This document shows positions 1 through 7,307 of a DNA stretch of 64,000 nucleotides, in pieces. Each line of letters begins with the position of its first letter. Position 1 is the stretch's first letter. The notes below the pieces were generated by a model, which was not told the DNA's origin, made no database searches, and was given only the letters and a program-made list of their open reading frames with translations. Both the position numbers and the translations under genes were made by a program. Origin of the DNA: Sphingomonas caeni (GTDB taxonomy: Bacteria; Pseudomonadota; Alphaproteobacteria; Sphingomonadales; Sphingomonadaceae). The stretch lies in NCBI RefSeq assembly GCF_026013415.1, contig NZ_JAPDOK010000010.1:1-64000 (forward strand), read 5' to 3'.

Positions 1-60
1 CGCGCCGCATACTTCCTCGCCTTCATCCACCTCGCCGCAGCCATGATCTGGATGCGTTGA
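1..60 (+). CDS. C-terminal end of a membrane protein (partial)
   Basis: Frame 1 is open from the window edge and ends at TGA (58-60), encoding about 19 residues that finish in a hydrophobic stretch (YFLAFIHLAAAMIW) and a short basic tail. This looks like the last membrane helix of a protein whose body lies upstream. Too little is visible to name a family. The small membrane protein at 243 follows about 180 bases later. Confidence 0.5.
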   Translation, partial: RAAYFLAFIHLAAAMIWMR

Positions 61-111
61 ATGTCGATTCGTCCTAGAGCCCGCTGAAGAAGCGGACCCA
101 AGTCTGCGCAA

Positions 112-132
112 CCCTCTCCCGATGGGAGAGGG
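112..132. repeat. Short palindrome CCCTCTCCC/GGGAGAGGG
   Basis: A perfect 9-bp stem with a 3-base GAT loop in the gap after the partial gene. Related CTCTCCC/GGGAGAG palindromes occur at 27862-27884, 47084-47202, 51241-51270 and 52463-52609, so this is a short member of a dispersed family. It could also end the upstream transcript, but no T-run follows. Confidence 0.5.
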
Positions 133-242
133 GCAAGAAGATCGGGCTCAAGCGAAACGCGAATGCGATAAATTGGTGCGCCGCATCATAGGTCGTTAAC
201 CATCTCTGCGCTACGCATTCCGGATCGACCGGGGTGGGTGAG

Positions 243-467
243 ATGACCGAATTCTTCGTCTTCATGTACGCGATGCTGGCCATGTTCGTGCTGACCACGA
301 TCCAGCAGAACCATCGACTCCAGCGGCCGACACCGCAGATGGTGACCGCGGTGGGCTGGGGGCTGTTCTCGCTCTCCTCGACGCTCGCGGTGCTGCTCGG
401 CGCAGTCGCGATCGCGCTGATGCTCGGCATGAAGATCCCGCTCGGCAGCTTCGAGGTTGTCGGCTAA
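243..467 (+). CDS. Small two-helix membrane protein, unknown
   Basis: Seventy-four residues with two hydrophobic segments: residues 3-19 (FFVFMYAMLAMFVLTTI) and about 38-62 (LFSLSSTLAVLLGAVAIALML). They are joined by a polar loop rich in Q, R and P. I chose ATG 243 over GTG 234 because the G-rich stretch 231-242 then sits as a ribosome binding site. It ends 10 bases before the next gene and may be co-transcribed with it. No family recognised. Confidence 0.55.
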   Translation: MTEFFVFMYAMLAMFVLTTIQQNHRLQRPTPQMVTAVGWGLFSLSSTLAVLLGAVAIALMLGMKIPLGSFEVVG

Positions 468-477
468 CACTCGGCCT

Positions 478-1002
478 ATGCCGCTCTACGAAATCGCGGG
501 CCAACGCCCTGTCCTCGCCGAAGACGCCTGGATTGCCCCCAGCGCGGACCTGATCGGCGACGTCCATCTGGCCAGTCTCGCCAGCGTCTGGTTCGGCGCG
601 GTGATCCGCGCGGACAATACTCCGATCAAGGTCGGCCCACGCAGCAACATCCAGGAAGGCGCGATGCTCCATTCGGACCCGGGTATCCCCTGCACCGTGG
701 GCGAGGACGTCACCATCGGCCACCACGCGATCCTGCACGGCTGTACCGTGGGCGACCGCAGCCTGATCGGCATGGGCGCGACGATCCTCAACCGCGCGGT
801 GATCGGCGAGGATTGCATCGTTGGCGCCGGCGCGCTGGTGACCGAAGGGAAGGTGTTTCCGCCCGGCTATCTGATCGTCGGCTCGCCCGCCAAGGCGATC
901 CGGCCGCTCGACGATGCTGCCAAGGCGATGCTGCGGATGTCCGCGGCGCTCTATGCCAGCAAGCAGCGCGAATATGCCGAAGGGCTCAAGCGGGTGGATT
1001 GA
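478..1002 (+). CDS. Gamma-carbonic-anhydrase-like hexapeptide protein (YrdA/PaaY type)
   Basis: A 174-residue protein of the left-handed beta-helix family, with repeated hexapeptides from about residue 20 to 140 (for example IGDVHL, VGEDVTIG, IGEDCIVGAGALV). Three histidines that can bind metal in gamma-carbonic anhydrases are present: H65 (MLHSD), H82 in IGHH, and H87. The C-terminal helix (about 145-174) is usual for the YrdA/PaaY branch. Members are trimeric metalloenzymes; some hydrate CO2 and others have no proven substrate. Start ATG 478 follows the preceding gene by 10 bases; an upstream TTG at 457 would lie inside that gene and is less likely. Confidence 0.9.
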   Translation: MPLYEIAGQRPVLAEDAWIAPSADLIGDVHLASLASVWFGAVIRADNTPIKVGPRSNIQEGAMLHSDPGIPCTVGEDVTIGHHAILHGCTVGDRSLIGMGATILNRAVIGEDCIVGAGALVTEGKVFPPGYLIVGSPAKAIRPLDDAAKAMLRMSAALYASKQREYAEGLKRVD

Positions 1003-1006
1003 CCCG

Positions 1007-1294
1007 TCAGAACCTAAGCATCATCCAGTCGAACAGATAGAAGAGCGTCCCCAGTGTCGCGACCACCGTCACCGCAGCCCGGCTCCGCAACGCGAGCAGC
1101 ACCAGCACCAGGCCGAACGGGATCGCAGGCAGCATGAACTGGCCGAGATACTCGCCAAAGGGCGCACCGCCCGTGTCCACGTCCAGCCGCAAATAATTCG
1201 AAATCGCCGTCGCGATCAGCATCACGAACGCCGCCGTGCACGCGATCGCCGCCTCGTTCGAATAGGCCCGAGAATAAGCCCGAATCGCCCCCAT
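1007..1294 (-). CDS. Small hydrophobic membrane protein, unknown
   Basis: Ninety-five residues with three likely membrane helices (about 13-32, 48-68 and 73-90). It ends four bases from the stop of the gamma-carbonic-anhydrase-like gene, tail to tail. The start is taken at ATG 1294 because a GGGGGAGGGG ribosome binding site lies 8 bases upstream; an in-frame GTG at 1300 is too close to it. No family recognised. The next gene (1389-1682) is on the same strand and also encodes a small membrane protein, so the two may form one transcript. Confidence 0.65.
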   Translation of the reverse strand: MGAIRAYSRAYSNEAAIACTAAFVMLIATAISNYLRLDVDTGGAPFGEYLGQFMLPAIPFGLVLVLLALRSRAAVTVVATLGTLFYLFDWMMLRF

Positions 1295-1388
1295 CGTCAC
1301 AACCCCTCCCCCAAGCCCTTTTCGGGCCCTGGCGGAAACAGATCAGACATATTCACGGCGCGCAAGCTCGGGAAGAATCCCGAGGGCC

Positions 1389-1682
1389 TCAGTGCGGGAC
1401 GACGAACACCAGCGTCAACGGTATCGCAAGACCGGCGCAGAGCGCGAGAAACCACAACCCGTTATAGACACGGAGCCGGCGGGCAAGCGGCGTGCCGGGT
1501 TCCGCGTCCACATCGCGCAGGCGCCGACCATCGACGAACCATCCACCAAGCCGATCCATCTCATCGGGGTCGCTCTTGTCGATCATTCCAATGATCCGCC
1601 CCTTTTCGACGCCGAGCGCGACGACACAGGCGAAGAAGACGCCGAAGGGAATGAGCAGATAGGCCAGCATCGCCCGCCACAT
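1389..1682 (-). CDS. Small membrane protein, unknown
   Basis: Ninety-seven residues with an N-terminal helix (residues 4-24, LAYLLIPFGVFFACVVALGV), a charged middle part (EKGRIIGMIDKSDPDEMDRL) and a C-terminal helix (about 74-95). The topology suggests both ends in the membrane and a soluble loop between them. Divergently oriented from nitronate monooxygenase with a 78-base gap. No family recognised. Confidence 0.6.
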   Translation of the reverse strand: MWRAMLAYLLIPFGVFFACVVALGVEKGRIIGMIDKSDPDEMDRLGGWFVDGRRLRDVDAEPGTPLARRLRVYNGLWFLALCAGLAIPLTLVFVVPH

Positions 1683-1760
1683 AGCATGACCGAAGGGCCG
1701 CGATCACCTTCCCCTACGTCAACTGGACAGCCATTCCGGTTGCGCTATGAAACTGGGCCC

Positions 1761-2705
1761 ATGGCCCTTCCTCCGCTCTTCGATCGCCTCCGGCTCCCCG
1801 TCATCGGCGCGCCGCTCTTCATCATCTCGGTGCCCGATCTGGTCATCGCGCAGTGCAAGGCGGGGATCGTCGGCTCCTTCCCGGCGCTCAACGCCCGGCC
1901 CGAGACCCTGCTCGACGAATGGCTCCACCAGATCACCGAGGAACTGGCGGCGTGGGACCGCGACCATCCCGACACCCCTGCCGCCCCCTTCGCGGTCAAC
2001 CAGATCGTCCACAAGTCCAATGTCCGGCTCGAGCATGACGTGGCGGCGTGCGCCAAGTGGAAGGTGCCGATCGTCATCACCTCATTGGGCGCGCGGCCCG
2101 AACTCAACGACGCGGTCCATAGCTGGGGCGGGACCACCCTCCACGACGTGATCGACGACCGCTTCGCGCACAAGGCAATCGAGAAGGGCGCCGACGGGCT
2201 GATCCTCGTCGCGACGGGCGCGGGCGGGCATGCCGGGCGGCTCAACCCCTTCCCCTTCGTCCAGGAAGTCCGCGAATGGTTTGACGGGCCGGTGATCCTG
2301 TCGGGCGCGATCGCGACCGGGCGCTCGATCCTCGCGGCGCAGGCGCTGGGCGCCGATCTCGCCTATATCGGCTCGGCCTTCATCGCGACCGAGGAGGCCA
2401 ATGCGGTTCCGCCCTATAAGCAGGGCATCGTCGAGGGGCGCGCGGCCGACATCGTCTATTCGAACCTCTTCACGGGCGTGCACGGCAATTATCTGCGCAG
2501 CTCGATCGTCGCAGCGGGGATGGACCCGGACAATCTGCCCGAGGGCGACCTCAGCACGATGAACTTCGGCGGCGCCAAGGCGTGGAAGGAGATCTGGGGC
2601 TCGGGCCAGGGAATCGGCGCGGTCACCTGCGTCGAGCCCGCGGCGGTGAAGATCGATCGGCTGAAGGCGGAATATGCCGCGGCGAAGGGGGCGATCTGTG
2701 GGTGA
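1761..2705 (+). CDS. Nitronate monooxygenase (2-nitropropane dioxygenase family)
   Basis: A 314-residue FMN-dependent TIM-barrel enzyme that would oxidise alkyl nitronates to carbonyl compounds and nitrite. It opens with the family's PVIGAPLF motif near residue 13. The GAGGHAGR motif (about residue 156) and the FMN-phosphate region LSGAIATG with GADLAYIGSAFIAT follow in the expected order. Length is typical of class I enzymes. The frame is open further upstream, but ATG 1761 fits the family N-terminus and the earlier part would cover the divergent gene at 1389-1682. No obvious partner gene is nearby. Confidence 0.9.
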   Translation: MALPPLFDRLRLPVIGAPLFIISVPDLVIAQCKAGIVGSFPALNARPETLLDEWLHQITEELAAWDRDHPDTPAAPFAVNQIVHKSNVRLEHDVAACAKWKVPIVITSLGARPELNDAVHSWGGTTLHDVIDDRFAHKAIEKGADGLILVATGAGGHAGRLNPFPFVQEVREWFDGPVILSGAIATGRSILAAQALGADLAYIGSAFIATEEANAVPPYKQGIVEGRAADIVYSNLFTGVHGNYLRSSIVAAGMDPDNLPEGDLSTMNFGGAKAWKEIWGSGQGIGAVTCVEPAAVKIDRLKAEYAAAKGAICG

Positions 2706-2715
2706 ACCCATAATC

Positions 2716-2862
2716 CGTCATCCCGGCGAAAGCCGGGACCCAACTTCTTCTTTGCGTCTTCGCGCCTTCGCGGAAATTCTAGGAAGCTAGAGATTCCGCC
2801 AAGACGCAAAGACGCGAAGAGAAAGAGGAATGGTTGGGGCCCGCTTTCGCGGGGATGACGGT
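2716..2862. repeat. Composite intergenic inverted repeat
   Basis: The left arm (2716-2743) is the CGTCATCCCGGCGAAAGCC family also seen at 6721 and 21105. The right arm (about 2838-2862) is a degenerate partner ending CGGGGATGACGG. Between them lies a second imperfect palindrome built on CTTTGCGTCTTCGCG and CGCAAAGACGCGAAG. The result is a long foldable spacer between the convergent genes at 1761-2705 and 2867-3325. It may act as a bidirectional transcription end and looks like a nested insertion of one repeat type into another. Confidence 0.75.
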
Positions 2863-2866
2863 CGGA

Positions 2867-3325
2867 TCAGAACGCCAGCGCCAGCCGGTCCATCATGCTC
2901 CGCGCCGGGCTCGACGGCACCGGCTCCTCGAGCGCGTCGTCCAGCCGCGCGACGCGGCGATAGAGATCGATGCTGGTCAGCATGATCGTCGCCGCCTGCG
3001 CCGGCATCGCCGCGAGCACCGCGCCGTCGGTCTCGGGCGCATTGCCGAGCCGCCTGGACGGCGAGAGGGCGTCGCGCGCGGCCAATTCCCCCGAATCGAC
3101 CGCGCGCTGGGTGAGCAGCCAGGCGATGACGTGCATCAGCCGGGTCGTCACCTTGAGCGATTCGCACGAGAAAGCGACGCGGTTGATCGCCTCGAGCATG
3201 TCGCGCTCGTCGCGGCCGATCTCGTCGAAATAGGCGCGCGCCTCATCGGCGAGCAGCATCGCCTCGACATATAGCGAGTCTACCAGCTTGCGATGGATCC
3301 GCGATGCGCCCTGTTCCCCGTGCAT
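2867..3325 (-). CDS. rcdA: DUF1465 / RcdA-like protein
   Basis: A 152-residue, mostly helical protein resembling the alphaproteobacterial DUF1465 family, whose Caulobacter member RcdA is an adaptor that helps ClpXP degrade the cell-cycle regulator CtrA. The VDSLYVEAMLLADEARAYFDE stretch near residues 15-35 and the following helices (EAINRVAFSCESLKVTTRLMHVIAWLL) are typical. The C-terminus is less conserved. RcdA function is inferred from family only. The gene lies 110 bases from the DUF465 gene upstream on the same strand. The start at 3325 lacks a clear Shine-Dalgarno sequence and is uncertain. Confidence 0.8.
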   Translation of the reverse strand: MHGEQGASRIHRKLVDSLYVEAMLLADEARAYFDEIGRDERDMLEAINRVAFSCESLKVTTRLMHVIAWLLTQRAVDSGELAARDALSPSRRLGNAPETDGAVLAAMPAQAATIMLTSIDLYRRVARLDDALEEPVPSSPARSMMDRLALAF

Positions 3326-3435
3326 CCGGAATGGGTGCCACAGGGTTCATGGTAACTGAATGCTTAATCTGTGTCCCGTTCCGGATCAGGGGTTTTTGCG
3401 TCGGCAAGGTTGCGGCGCCTATCGCCGCGAGGCGA

Positions 3436-3633
3436 TCAAGCAATGATATCGGGGATCAGCTGGTCTTCGAGGAGCGCGATCTCGTCCTTGAGCCGCAGCT
3501 TGCGCTTCTTCAAACGCGCCACCTGGAGCTGATCAGCCGGACCCGTCGAGAGCAGCGCGCCGATCGCCGCATCGAGATCACGGTGCTCGGATCGCAGAAT
3601 CTCGAGGCGGTGCCGGATCTCGGTATCGTCCAT
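3436..3633 (-). CDS. DUF465 (YdcH-like) small coiled-coil protein
   Basis: Sixty-five residues, highly charged and helical. It has the family signature near the C-terminus (QLQVARLKKRKLRLKDEIALL, residues 35-55) and an N-terminal helix that probably folds back as a hairpin. Function of the family is not established. A second DUF465 gene lies only 170 bases away on the other strand (3807-3962) and shares the QLKKxKLRxKxE core, suggesting an old duplication. Upstream sequence between the two genes must carry divergent promoters. Confidence 0.85.
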   Translation of the reverse strand: MDDTEIRHRLEILRSEHRDLDAAIGALLSTGPADQLQVARLKKRKLRLKDEIALLEDQLIPDIIA

Positions 3634-3806
3634 CGCCTTCCCCTGCCCGGAACATCGGCATCCCGCAACGCACTATCGCGGGCACAAACGGCCTGGCGTG
3701 CGATTTTTACGGGCCGCCGAAAATGGCGCGAACTGCATAGCGACAACGGATTGGAAAGATGTTCTAATCATCATTCCGGCCTGAATCCTGAAGGAGGAAC
3801 GCATCC

Positions 3807-3962
3807 ATGCACACCGCGCATTTCTCGGCACTCACCGCCAAGCATGCCGTGCTCGATCAGCGAATCGCCAGCGAATCGCAGCGTCCCAACCCCGACTCGA
3901 TGCTGATCGCCCAGCTGAAGAAGCAGAAGTTGCGCGTGAAGGAAGAAATGGCCGCGGGCTAA
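3807..3962 (+). CDS. DUF465 (YdcH-like) protein, very short
   Basis: Fifty-one residues: an N-terminal segment (MHTAHFSALTAKHAVLDQRI) followed by the DUF465 core LIAQLKKQKLRVKEEM near residues 34-49. A strong ribosome binding site AAGGAGG (3791-3797) lies 9 bases before ATG 3807, which supports this short gene. It diverges from the other DUF465 gene at 3436-3633. Products of this kind are abundant small helical hairpins of unknown role. Confidence 0.85.
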   Translation: MHTAHFSALTAKHAVLDQRIASESQRPNPDSMLIAQLKKQKLRVKEEMAAG

Positions 3963-4058
3963 GCGCGGCCGTCCTGGCGGCGGAGGCGCAGGGTGGCGCC
4001 TCACGCCTTGCCCTAGCCCCGGACGCGGTTCGGAGCCCAGTGATCCTCACAAGCTGAA

Positions 4059-4085
4059 ACCCCCCGGCGTTGCGGCCGAGGGGGT
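4059..4085. terminator. Hairpin between convergent DUF465 and PilZ genes
   Basis: ACCCCC plus CGGC pairs with GCCG plus GGGGGT around a short loop, with one bulged A. It sits in the 150-base space between the ends of the DUF465 gene (3962) and the PilZ gene (4113). No good T-run follows on either strand, so its role as a bidirectional terminator is inferred from position and fold. Confidence 0.45.
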
Positions 4086-4112
4086 CAGGTCGCATGGTCT
4101 TGTGAAACGCGC

Positions 4113-4490
4113 TTAGCGGCGTGCCGGCAGGATCGGCTTGACGAAGCTCGGGGTCGAAGGGCCCTTGCCCACCGGCTTGCGCGCCAGCATCGGATCGATG
4201 TCGTGATCGAAGGCGACGCCGACCCGGCCCTCGGCCGACCAGGCGATTCGCCCGCTCACCCAGCCCACACCGCGGACATCGACATCCACCGGGGTGCCGG
4301 TCGTGATCGGCTGCGCATATTCCGCCATCAGTCCACCCGAAGAAAGATTGCGCACGCGCACCTGCGTGACCTCACGATCGGCAATGCGGAACTGCGCGGT
4401 CAGCATCAGGCTGTCGCGCGCGCCCGCCCGCTGACCCGTAAAGTCATCGGCCGACAGGGCAGTCAGGGGATCTTGCGAAAACTGGTCCAT
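4113..4490 (-). CDS. PilZ-domain protein
   Basis: A 125-residue protein made almost entirely of one PilZ domain, the usual c-di-GMP receptor fold. The NLSSGGLMAEYAQP stretch (about residues 48-61) matches the conserved (D/N)xSxxG part of the c-di-GMP site. The arginine pair expected upstream is represented by R21/R25 (QRAGARDSL) and is atypical, so binding is not certain. A beta-strand core follows (VDVDVRGVGWVSGRIAW). The C-terminus is a short basic, proline-rich tail. A GGDEF cyclase with an intact inhibitory site is encoded at 33826-35040. Confidence 0.75.
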   Translation of the reverse strand: MDQFSQDPLTALSADDFTGQRAGARDSLMLTAQFRIADREVTQVRVRNLSSGGLMAEYAQPITTGTPVDVDVRGVGWVSGRIAWSAEGRVGVAFDHDIDPMLARKPVGKGPSTPSFVKPILPARR

Positions 4491-4686
4491 TCAAACCGCT
4501 CGAAAACACATGGTGTCGTGCGGAAGGAATACGGCGAGAATCTTATCGAAAGCGTTAACCGGACAGGGTTTTCGGGGGTCCGGGCGGACAGATTTCGCGA
4601 CGCTGTCCCATCGCGGCGCATTGCATTCCCCGGCGGACGCCGGGGACGGCACGAAACTTTCGGAAAACAGCGCCCGAGGGGGCAGC

Positions 4687-5154
4687 CTATTCCTCGCGCG
4701 AGACCTTTTCCTGCCGCTCGTGGCGCTCCTGCGCCTCGACCGTCATCGTCGCGATCGGCCGGGCTTCCAGCCGCGCGAGGCTGATCGGCTCGCCGGTCAC
4801 TTCGCAATAGCCATATTCGCCATCCTCGATTCGGCGCATCGCGGCGTCGATCTTCGAGATCAGCTTGCGCTGCCGGTCGCGGGTGCGCAGCTCGATCGAC
4901 CAGTCGGTCTCGCTCGATGCACGGTCGGTGAGATCGGCCTCGCGGAGCGACTCGGTCTGCAACTGGGAGAGCGTCCCCGCCGCTTCGCGATAGATCGCAT
5001 CCTTCCAGGCCAGCAGCTTGTCGCGGAAATATTCCAGTTGCCGCGGATTCATGAACGGCTCGTCGGCGCTGGGCCGGTATCCGTCTTCGCCATCGTTCGC
5101 CGCATGCGGCGGGCGTTTTCCAGGTTCGTCAGCTCGATCCAAAACCGAAGCCAT
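4687..5154 (-). CDS. dksA: RNA polymerase-binding transcription factor DksA
   Basis: A 155-residue DksA that would bind the RNA polymerase secondary channel with ppGpp. The coiled-coil tip motif DxxDxA is present (D74, D77, A79 in EADLTDRA). In the zinc-finger region only C117 remains (YGYCEVTGEPI); the other three cysteines are T, A and Q-type residues, as seen in other alphaproteobacterial DksA proteins, so the fold must be stabilised without a Cys4 zinc site. Start ATG 5154 is preferred over GTG 5169 because the GAGAGTGGGG sequence then serves as ribosome binding site. Confidence 0.92.
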   Translation of the reverse strand: MASVLDRADEPGKRPPHAANDGEDGYRPSADEPFMNPRQLEYFRDKLLAWKDAIYREAAGTLSQLQTESLREADLTDRASSETDWSIELRTRDRQRKLISKIDAAMRRIEDGEYGYCEVTGEPISLARLEARPIATMTVEAQERHERQEKVSREE

Positions 5155-5219
5155 CCCCACTCTCCACACCGGTCTCGAGTGACATGCTGCCGCTCGTAAA
5201 CCGCCTCTTGCCCGAGGGC

Positions 5220-5248
5220 CCTATACTTGCGCGCAAACCCGATAACAA
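5220..5248 (-). promoter_or_regulatory. Candidate sigma-70-type promoter for dksA
   Basis: On the minus strand, TTGTTA (complement of 5243-5248) and TATAGG (complement of 5220-5225) are separated by exactly 17 bases, about 65 bases before the dksA start codon. The fit to -35/-10 consensus is good for an alphaproteobacterium. Not verified by any transcript evidence. Confidence 0.45.
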
Positions 5249-5473
5249 GCCGATGAATCCACGGGGTTACACGTCAAATGTCCCATAAATCGGGGGAAAT
5301 TGCTCGTTGCTGAACCAGATCACGATTCGCAAACTGGCGCGATTAACCAGTCATCTTAACAAACAGATAATGAATAGAGCGGGACTCTGTACCGAAGTCG
5401 AACATTAACCACCACCCGTGCGCCGCGCCCTGCAAATTTCGTCCAAGAAGAAGGTAAACAGCGCTTAACAGAG

Positions 5474-5500
5474 TTGCACTTAATAGTTTGTTTTGCACTT
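5474..5500 (+). promoter_or_regulatory. Direct repeat TTGCACTT x2, 19 bp apart
   Basis: TTGCACTT occurs at 5474-5481 and 5493-5500, start to start 19 bases, roughly two helical turns, and about 80 bases before the PEP-CTERM gene start. The spacing suits a dimeric regulator binding to one DNA face. No known regulator is assigned. Confidence 0.3.
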
Positions 5501-5577
5501 TTATCGCATGAGCTTGCGTGAGAGCTGCTGACGTTCCGTCGGGGAAAGCACGCCAGCATCGGGAAGAGTGGGACATC

Positions 5578-6711
5578 ATGTCGGTTCGCATGGCCTTGGC
5601 AAAACTTTGTGCCTGCACCTGCGGGGGCGCGCTGGTGGGCGGTGGCGGCGTTTATGTCGCCGAGCAACAGCAGCAGCCACGCCGCGTCTATGCCGCGCCG
5701 CATCGCGGGCCGGTCGCCACCTATCGCCGCACCGCGGTCCGCCGCGTCGCGGTGCGCAGCTATACGCCGCGCACCGTCCGCCGCGTGGTGACGACGACGC
5801 AGCAGCAATGCCCGCCCGCGGTGGTGACCGTCACCACCCAGGGCGCGCCGATCCCGCTGCCTCCCCAGAATTACGGCTCGGGCGTCGCCTCCTCGGCGGG
5901 CGCGAGCAGCGCGGCGGTCACCGGCGGTTCGTCGGGCGGCGGCTTCATCGGCGGCTTCTTCGCCGGCGGCTTTTTCGGCAGCTCGGGCGGCAGCGGCAGC
6001 TCGGGCAGCAGCGGCATCACCATCTCGTCGACCAGCACGTCGAGCGGCGCGGTCTCGACCTCGTCGGGCGTCTCCTCGACCGGCTCGACGGGCTCGTCGA
6101 CCAGTTCCTCGACCGGCGGCTCCTCGACCGGCGGCTCGTCCACGAGCAGCTCGACCGGCGGTTCCTCGACCTCGACCGGCGGCAGCTCGACCAGCTCCTC
6201 CACGGGCGGCTCCAGCTCGTCGAACAGCTCCTCCACGGGTGGATCAAGTTCGTCCACGTCGAGCGGCGTCAGCACGTCTTCGTCGAGCGGCGTCTCGACC
6301 AGCTCGTCCAACTCTTCCTCGACTTCGAGCGGCGTTTCGACTTCGTCGTCGAACTCTTCCTCGACTTCGGGGTCAACCTCGTCGTCCAACTCGTCGAGCA
6401 CCTCGAGCGGATCGAGCAGCTTCGGCTCCTCCAGCCACGGTTCGAGCAGCTACGGGTCGAGCTCCAAGGGTTCGAGCAGCTATGGCTCATCGAGCCATGG
6501 TTCGAGCGGGTGGAGCAATTCGAGCGGCTGGAGCACCAGCAGCGGCCACGGCTCGTCGGGCGGTCACGGATCGAGCGGTTCGAGCGGCGGTTCGTCGGGC
6601 GGCCCCTCGCCGGTTCCCGCCCCGCCGATGATCCTCCTCTTCGGCGGCGCCGCCGCAGCCCTGGTCGCGCGCAAGCGGCTGGCGAAGAAGAAGGCCGAAA
6701 TTACGGCCTAA
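5578..6711 (+). CDS. Ser/Gly/Thr-rich secreted protein with PEP-CTERM-like sorting tail
   Basis: A 377-residue protein with four parts. It has a short hydrophobic Gly-rich N-terminus (LCACTCGGALVGGGGVYVA). An Arg/Thr-rich region spans about 35-90. From about residue 100 to 340 there is low-complexity Ser/Gly/Thr sequence with units such as SSSTGG, SSSNSSSTS and GSSSYGSSS. The C-terminus (345-377) reads PVPAPP, a hydrophobic helix, then RKRLAKKK. That tail matches the tripartite exosortase signal of PEP-CTERM proteins, with PAPP in place of PEP. Such proteins are exported, cut at the tail and often tied to extracellular polymer. No exosortase gene is in this window. Start ATG 5578 is preceded by GGGAAGAG. 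Confidence 0.75.
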   Translation: MSVRMALAKLCACTCGGALVGGGGVYVAEQQQQPRRVYAAPHRGPVATYRRTAVRRVAVRSYTPRTVRRVVTTTQQQCPPAVVTVTTQGAPIPLPPQNYGSGVASSAGASSAAVTGGSSGGGFIGGFFAGGFFGSSGGSGSSGSSGITISSTSTSSGAVSTSSGVSSTGSTGSSTSSSTGGSSTGGSSTSSSTGGSSTSTGGSSTSSSTGGSSSSNSSSTGGSSSSTSSGVSTSSSSGVSTSSSNSSSTSSGVSTSSSNSSSTSGSTSSSNSSSTSSGSSSFGSSSHGSSSYGSSSKGSSSYGSSSHGSSGWSNSSGWSTSSGHGSSGGHGSSGSSGGSSGGPSPVPAPPMILLFGGAAAALVARKRLAKKKAEITA

Positions 6712-6720
6712 CCCACTATC

Positions 6721-6800
6721 GTCATCCCGGCGAAAGCCGGGACCCAGAGTTGCAAAGCGCAACGCTCGGGGCTCTGGGTCCCGGCTTTCGCCGGGATGAC
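6721..6800. repeat. Perfect 29-bp inverted repeat (GTCATCCCGGCGAAAGCC family)
   Basis: Arms 6721-6749 and 6772-6800 are perfect inverted copies around a 22-base centre. The element lies 10 bases past the PEP-CTERM gene and 12 bases before the stop of the convergent host-attachment gene, so it may end both transcripts. Related copies are at 21105-21187 and, in part, at 2716-2862. Confidence 0.85.
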
Positions 6801-6811
6801 GGCTGGTAGTT

Positions 6812-7270
6812 TCACTCCGCCTTCAACAGGACTTCCTCGATCTGCGGCACCGTGTGCCCGGTCAGGTCCTTGCCGATCTCGCCCGCCAGCCGGTCGGTCA
6901 CTTCCTTGTGATAATGCTTCCTCAGCTCGCCCAGCGTCCGCGGCGGCGCCACCACGATCAGCGATTCGAACTCATCCCGCAGCGCCCATTCCTTGAGCAG
7001 TCCCGCGGTCTCGGCCGCGAAGCGGTCTTCCTCGAGCTGGTGGAAATCCGCTTCGTCCATATTGCCGCCGCCCCATTGGGCACCCGCAGTCCGCGTGCCC
7101 GGCGCGCCGCCGGCCAGATCGGTCGCCTGCTCGTTATGATCGGGATTGTGCCGGTCGACCCGCTTCTTCGCGACCTGGAGATTGGGGATATCGGCGTCGC
7201 CCTCGTTCCGGAGGAACAGCATCTTGCGCCCATCGGCGACGAGGACGAAGGCGTTGTGCGGCACGCGCAT
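6812..7270 (-). CDS. Host attachment family protein (AtsE-like)
   Basis: A 152-residue protein of the Host_attach family, named after an Agrobacterium locus linked to plant-cell attachment. The fold resembles the peptide-release-factor/Dom34 core. Typical features are the N-terminal strand NAFVLVADGRKMLFLRNEGD, the NMDEADFHQLEEDRFAAETAGLL segment (about residues 70-92), and the VVAPPRTLGELRKHY motif (about 105-119). The real biochemical role is unknown; attachment is a historical label. Divergent from serS across 144 bases. Confidence 0.85.
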   Translation of the reverse strand: MRVPHNAFVLVADGRKMLFLRNEGDADIPNLQVAKKRVDRHNPDHNEQATDLAGGAPGTRTAGAQWGGGNMDEADFHQLEEDRFAAETAGLLKEWALRDEFESLIVVAPPRTLGELRKHYHKEVTDRLAGEIGKDLTGHTVPQIEEVLLKAE

Positions 7271-7307
7271 GGCAAGGCTCCTTGGTTGCTTGCCGATGTA
7301 ACGCGGA

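Larger units (their letters stand above)
5155..5577. other. 423-bp AT-richer intergenic region between divergent dksA and the PEP-CTERM gene
   Basis: This is the longest gene-free stretch of the window and clearly poorer in GC than its surroundings. It holds a candidate dksA promoter (5220-5248), many TTAA sites (5343, 5356, 5404, 5465) and a direct repeat of TTGCACTT (5474-5500). I see no convincing small gene. The length suggests complex regulation of at least one of the two flanking genes. Confidence 0.7.

Noticed and set aside
1392..1760. N-terminal extension of nitronate monooxygenase
   Set aside because: The frame is open but overlaps the divergent membrane-protein gene, and the family begins at ATG 1761.
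4628..4645. CCCCGGC/GCCGGGG hairpin as the dksA terminator
   Set aside because: The stem is good but there is no T-run on the minus strand, and it lies 42 bases past the stop; left unassigned.
5343..5359. TTAA-N9-TTAA as a possible CtrA binding site
   Set aside because: The CtrA consensus needs seven bases between half-sites; nine are present, and the region is generally AT-rich.
6000..6500. Short repeated units resembling a CRISPR or VNTR array
   Set aside because: The repetition is irregular, stays in frame and encodes Ser/Gly/Thr runs; there are no constant spacers. The Gln/Arg/Gly tract at 29600-30010 is rejected for the same reason.
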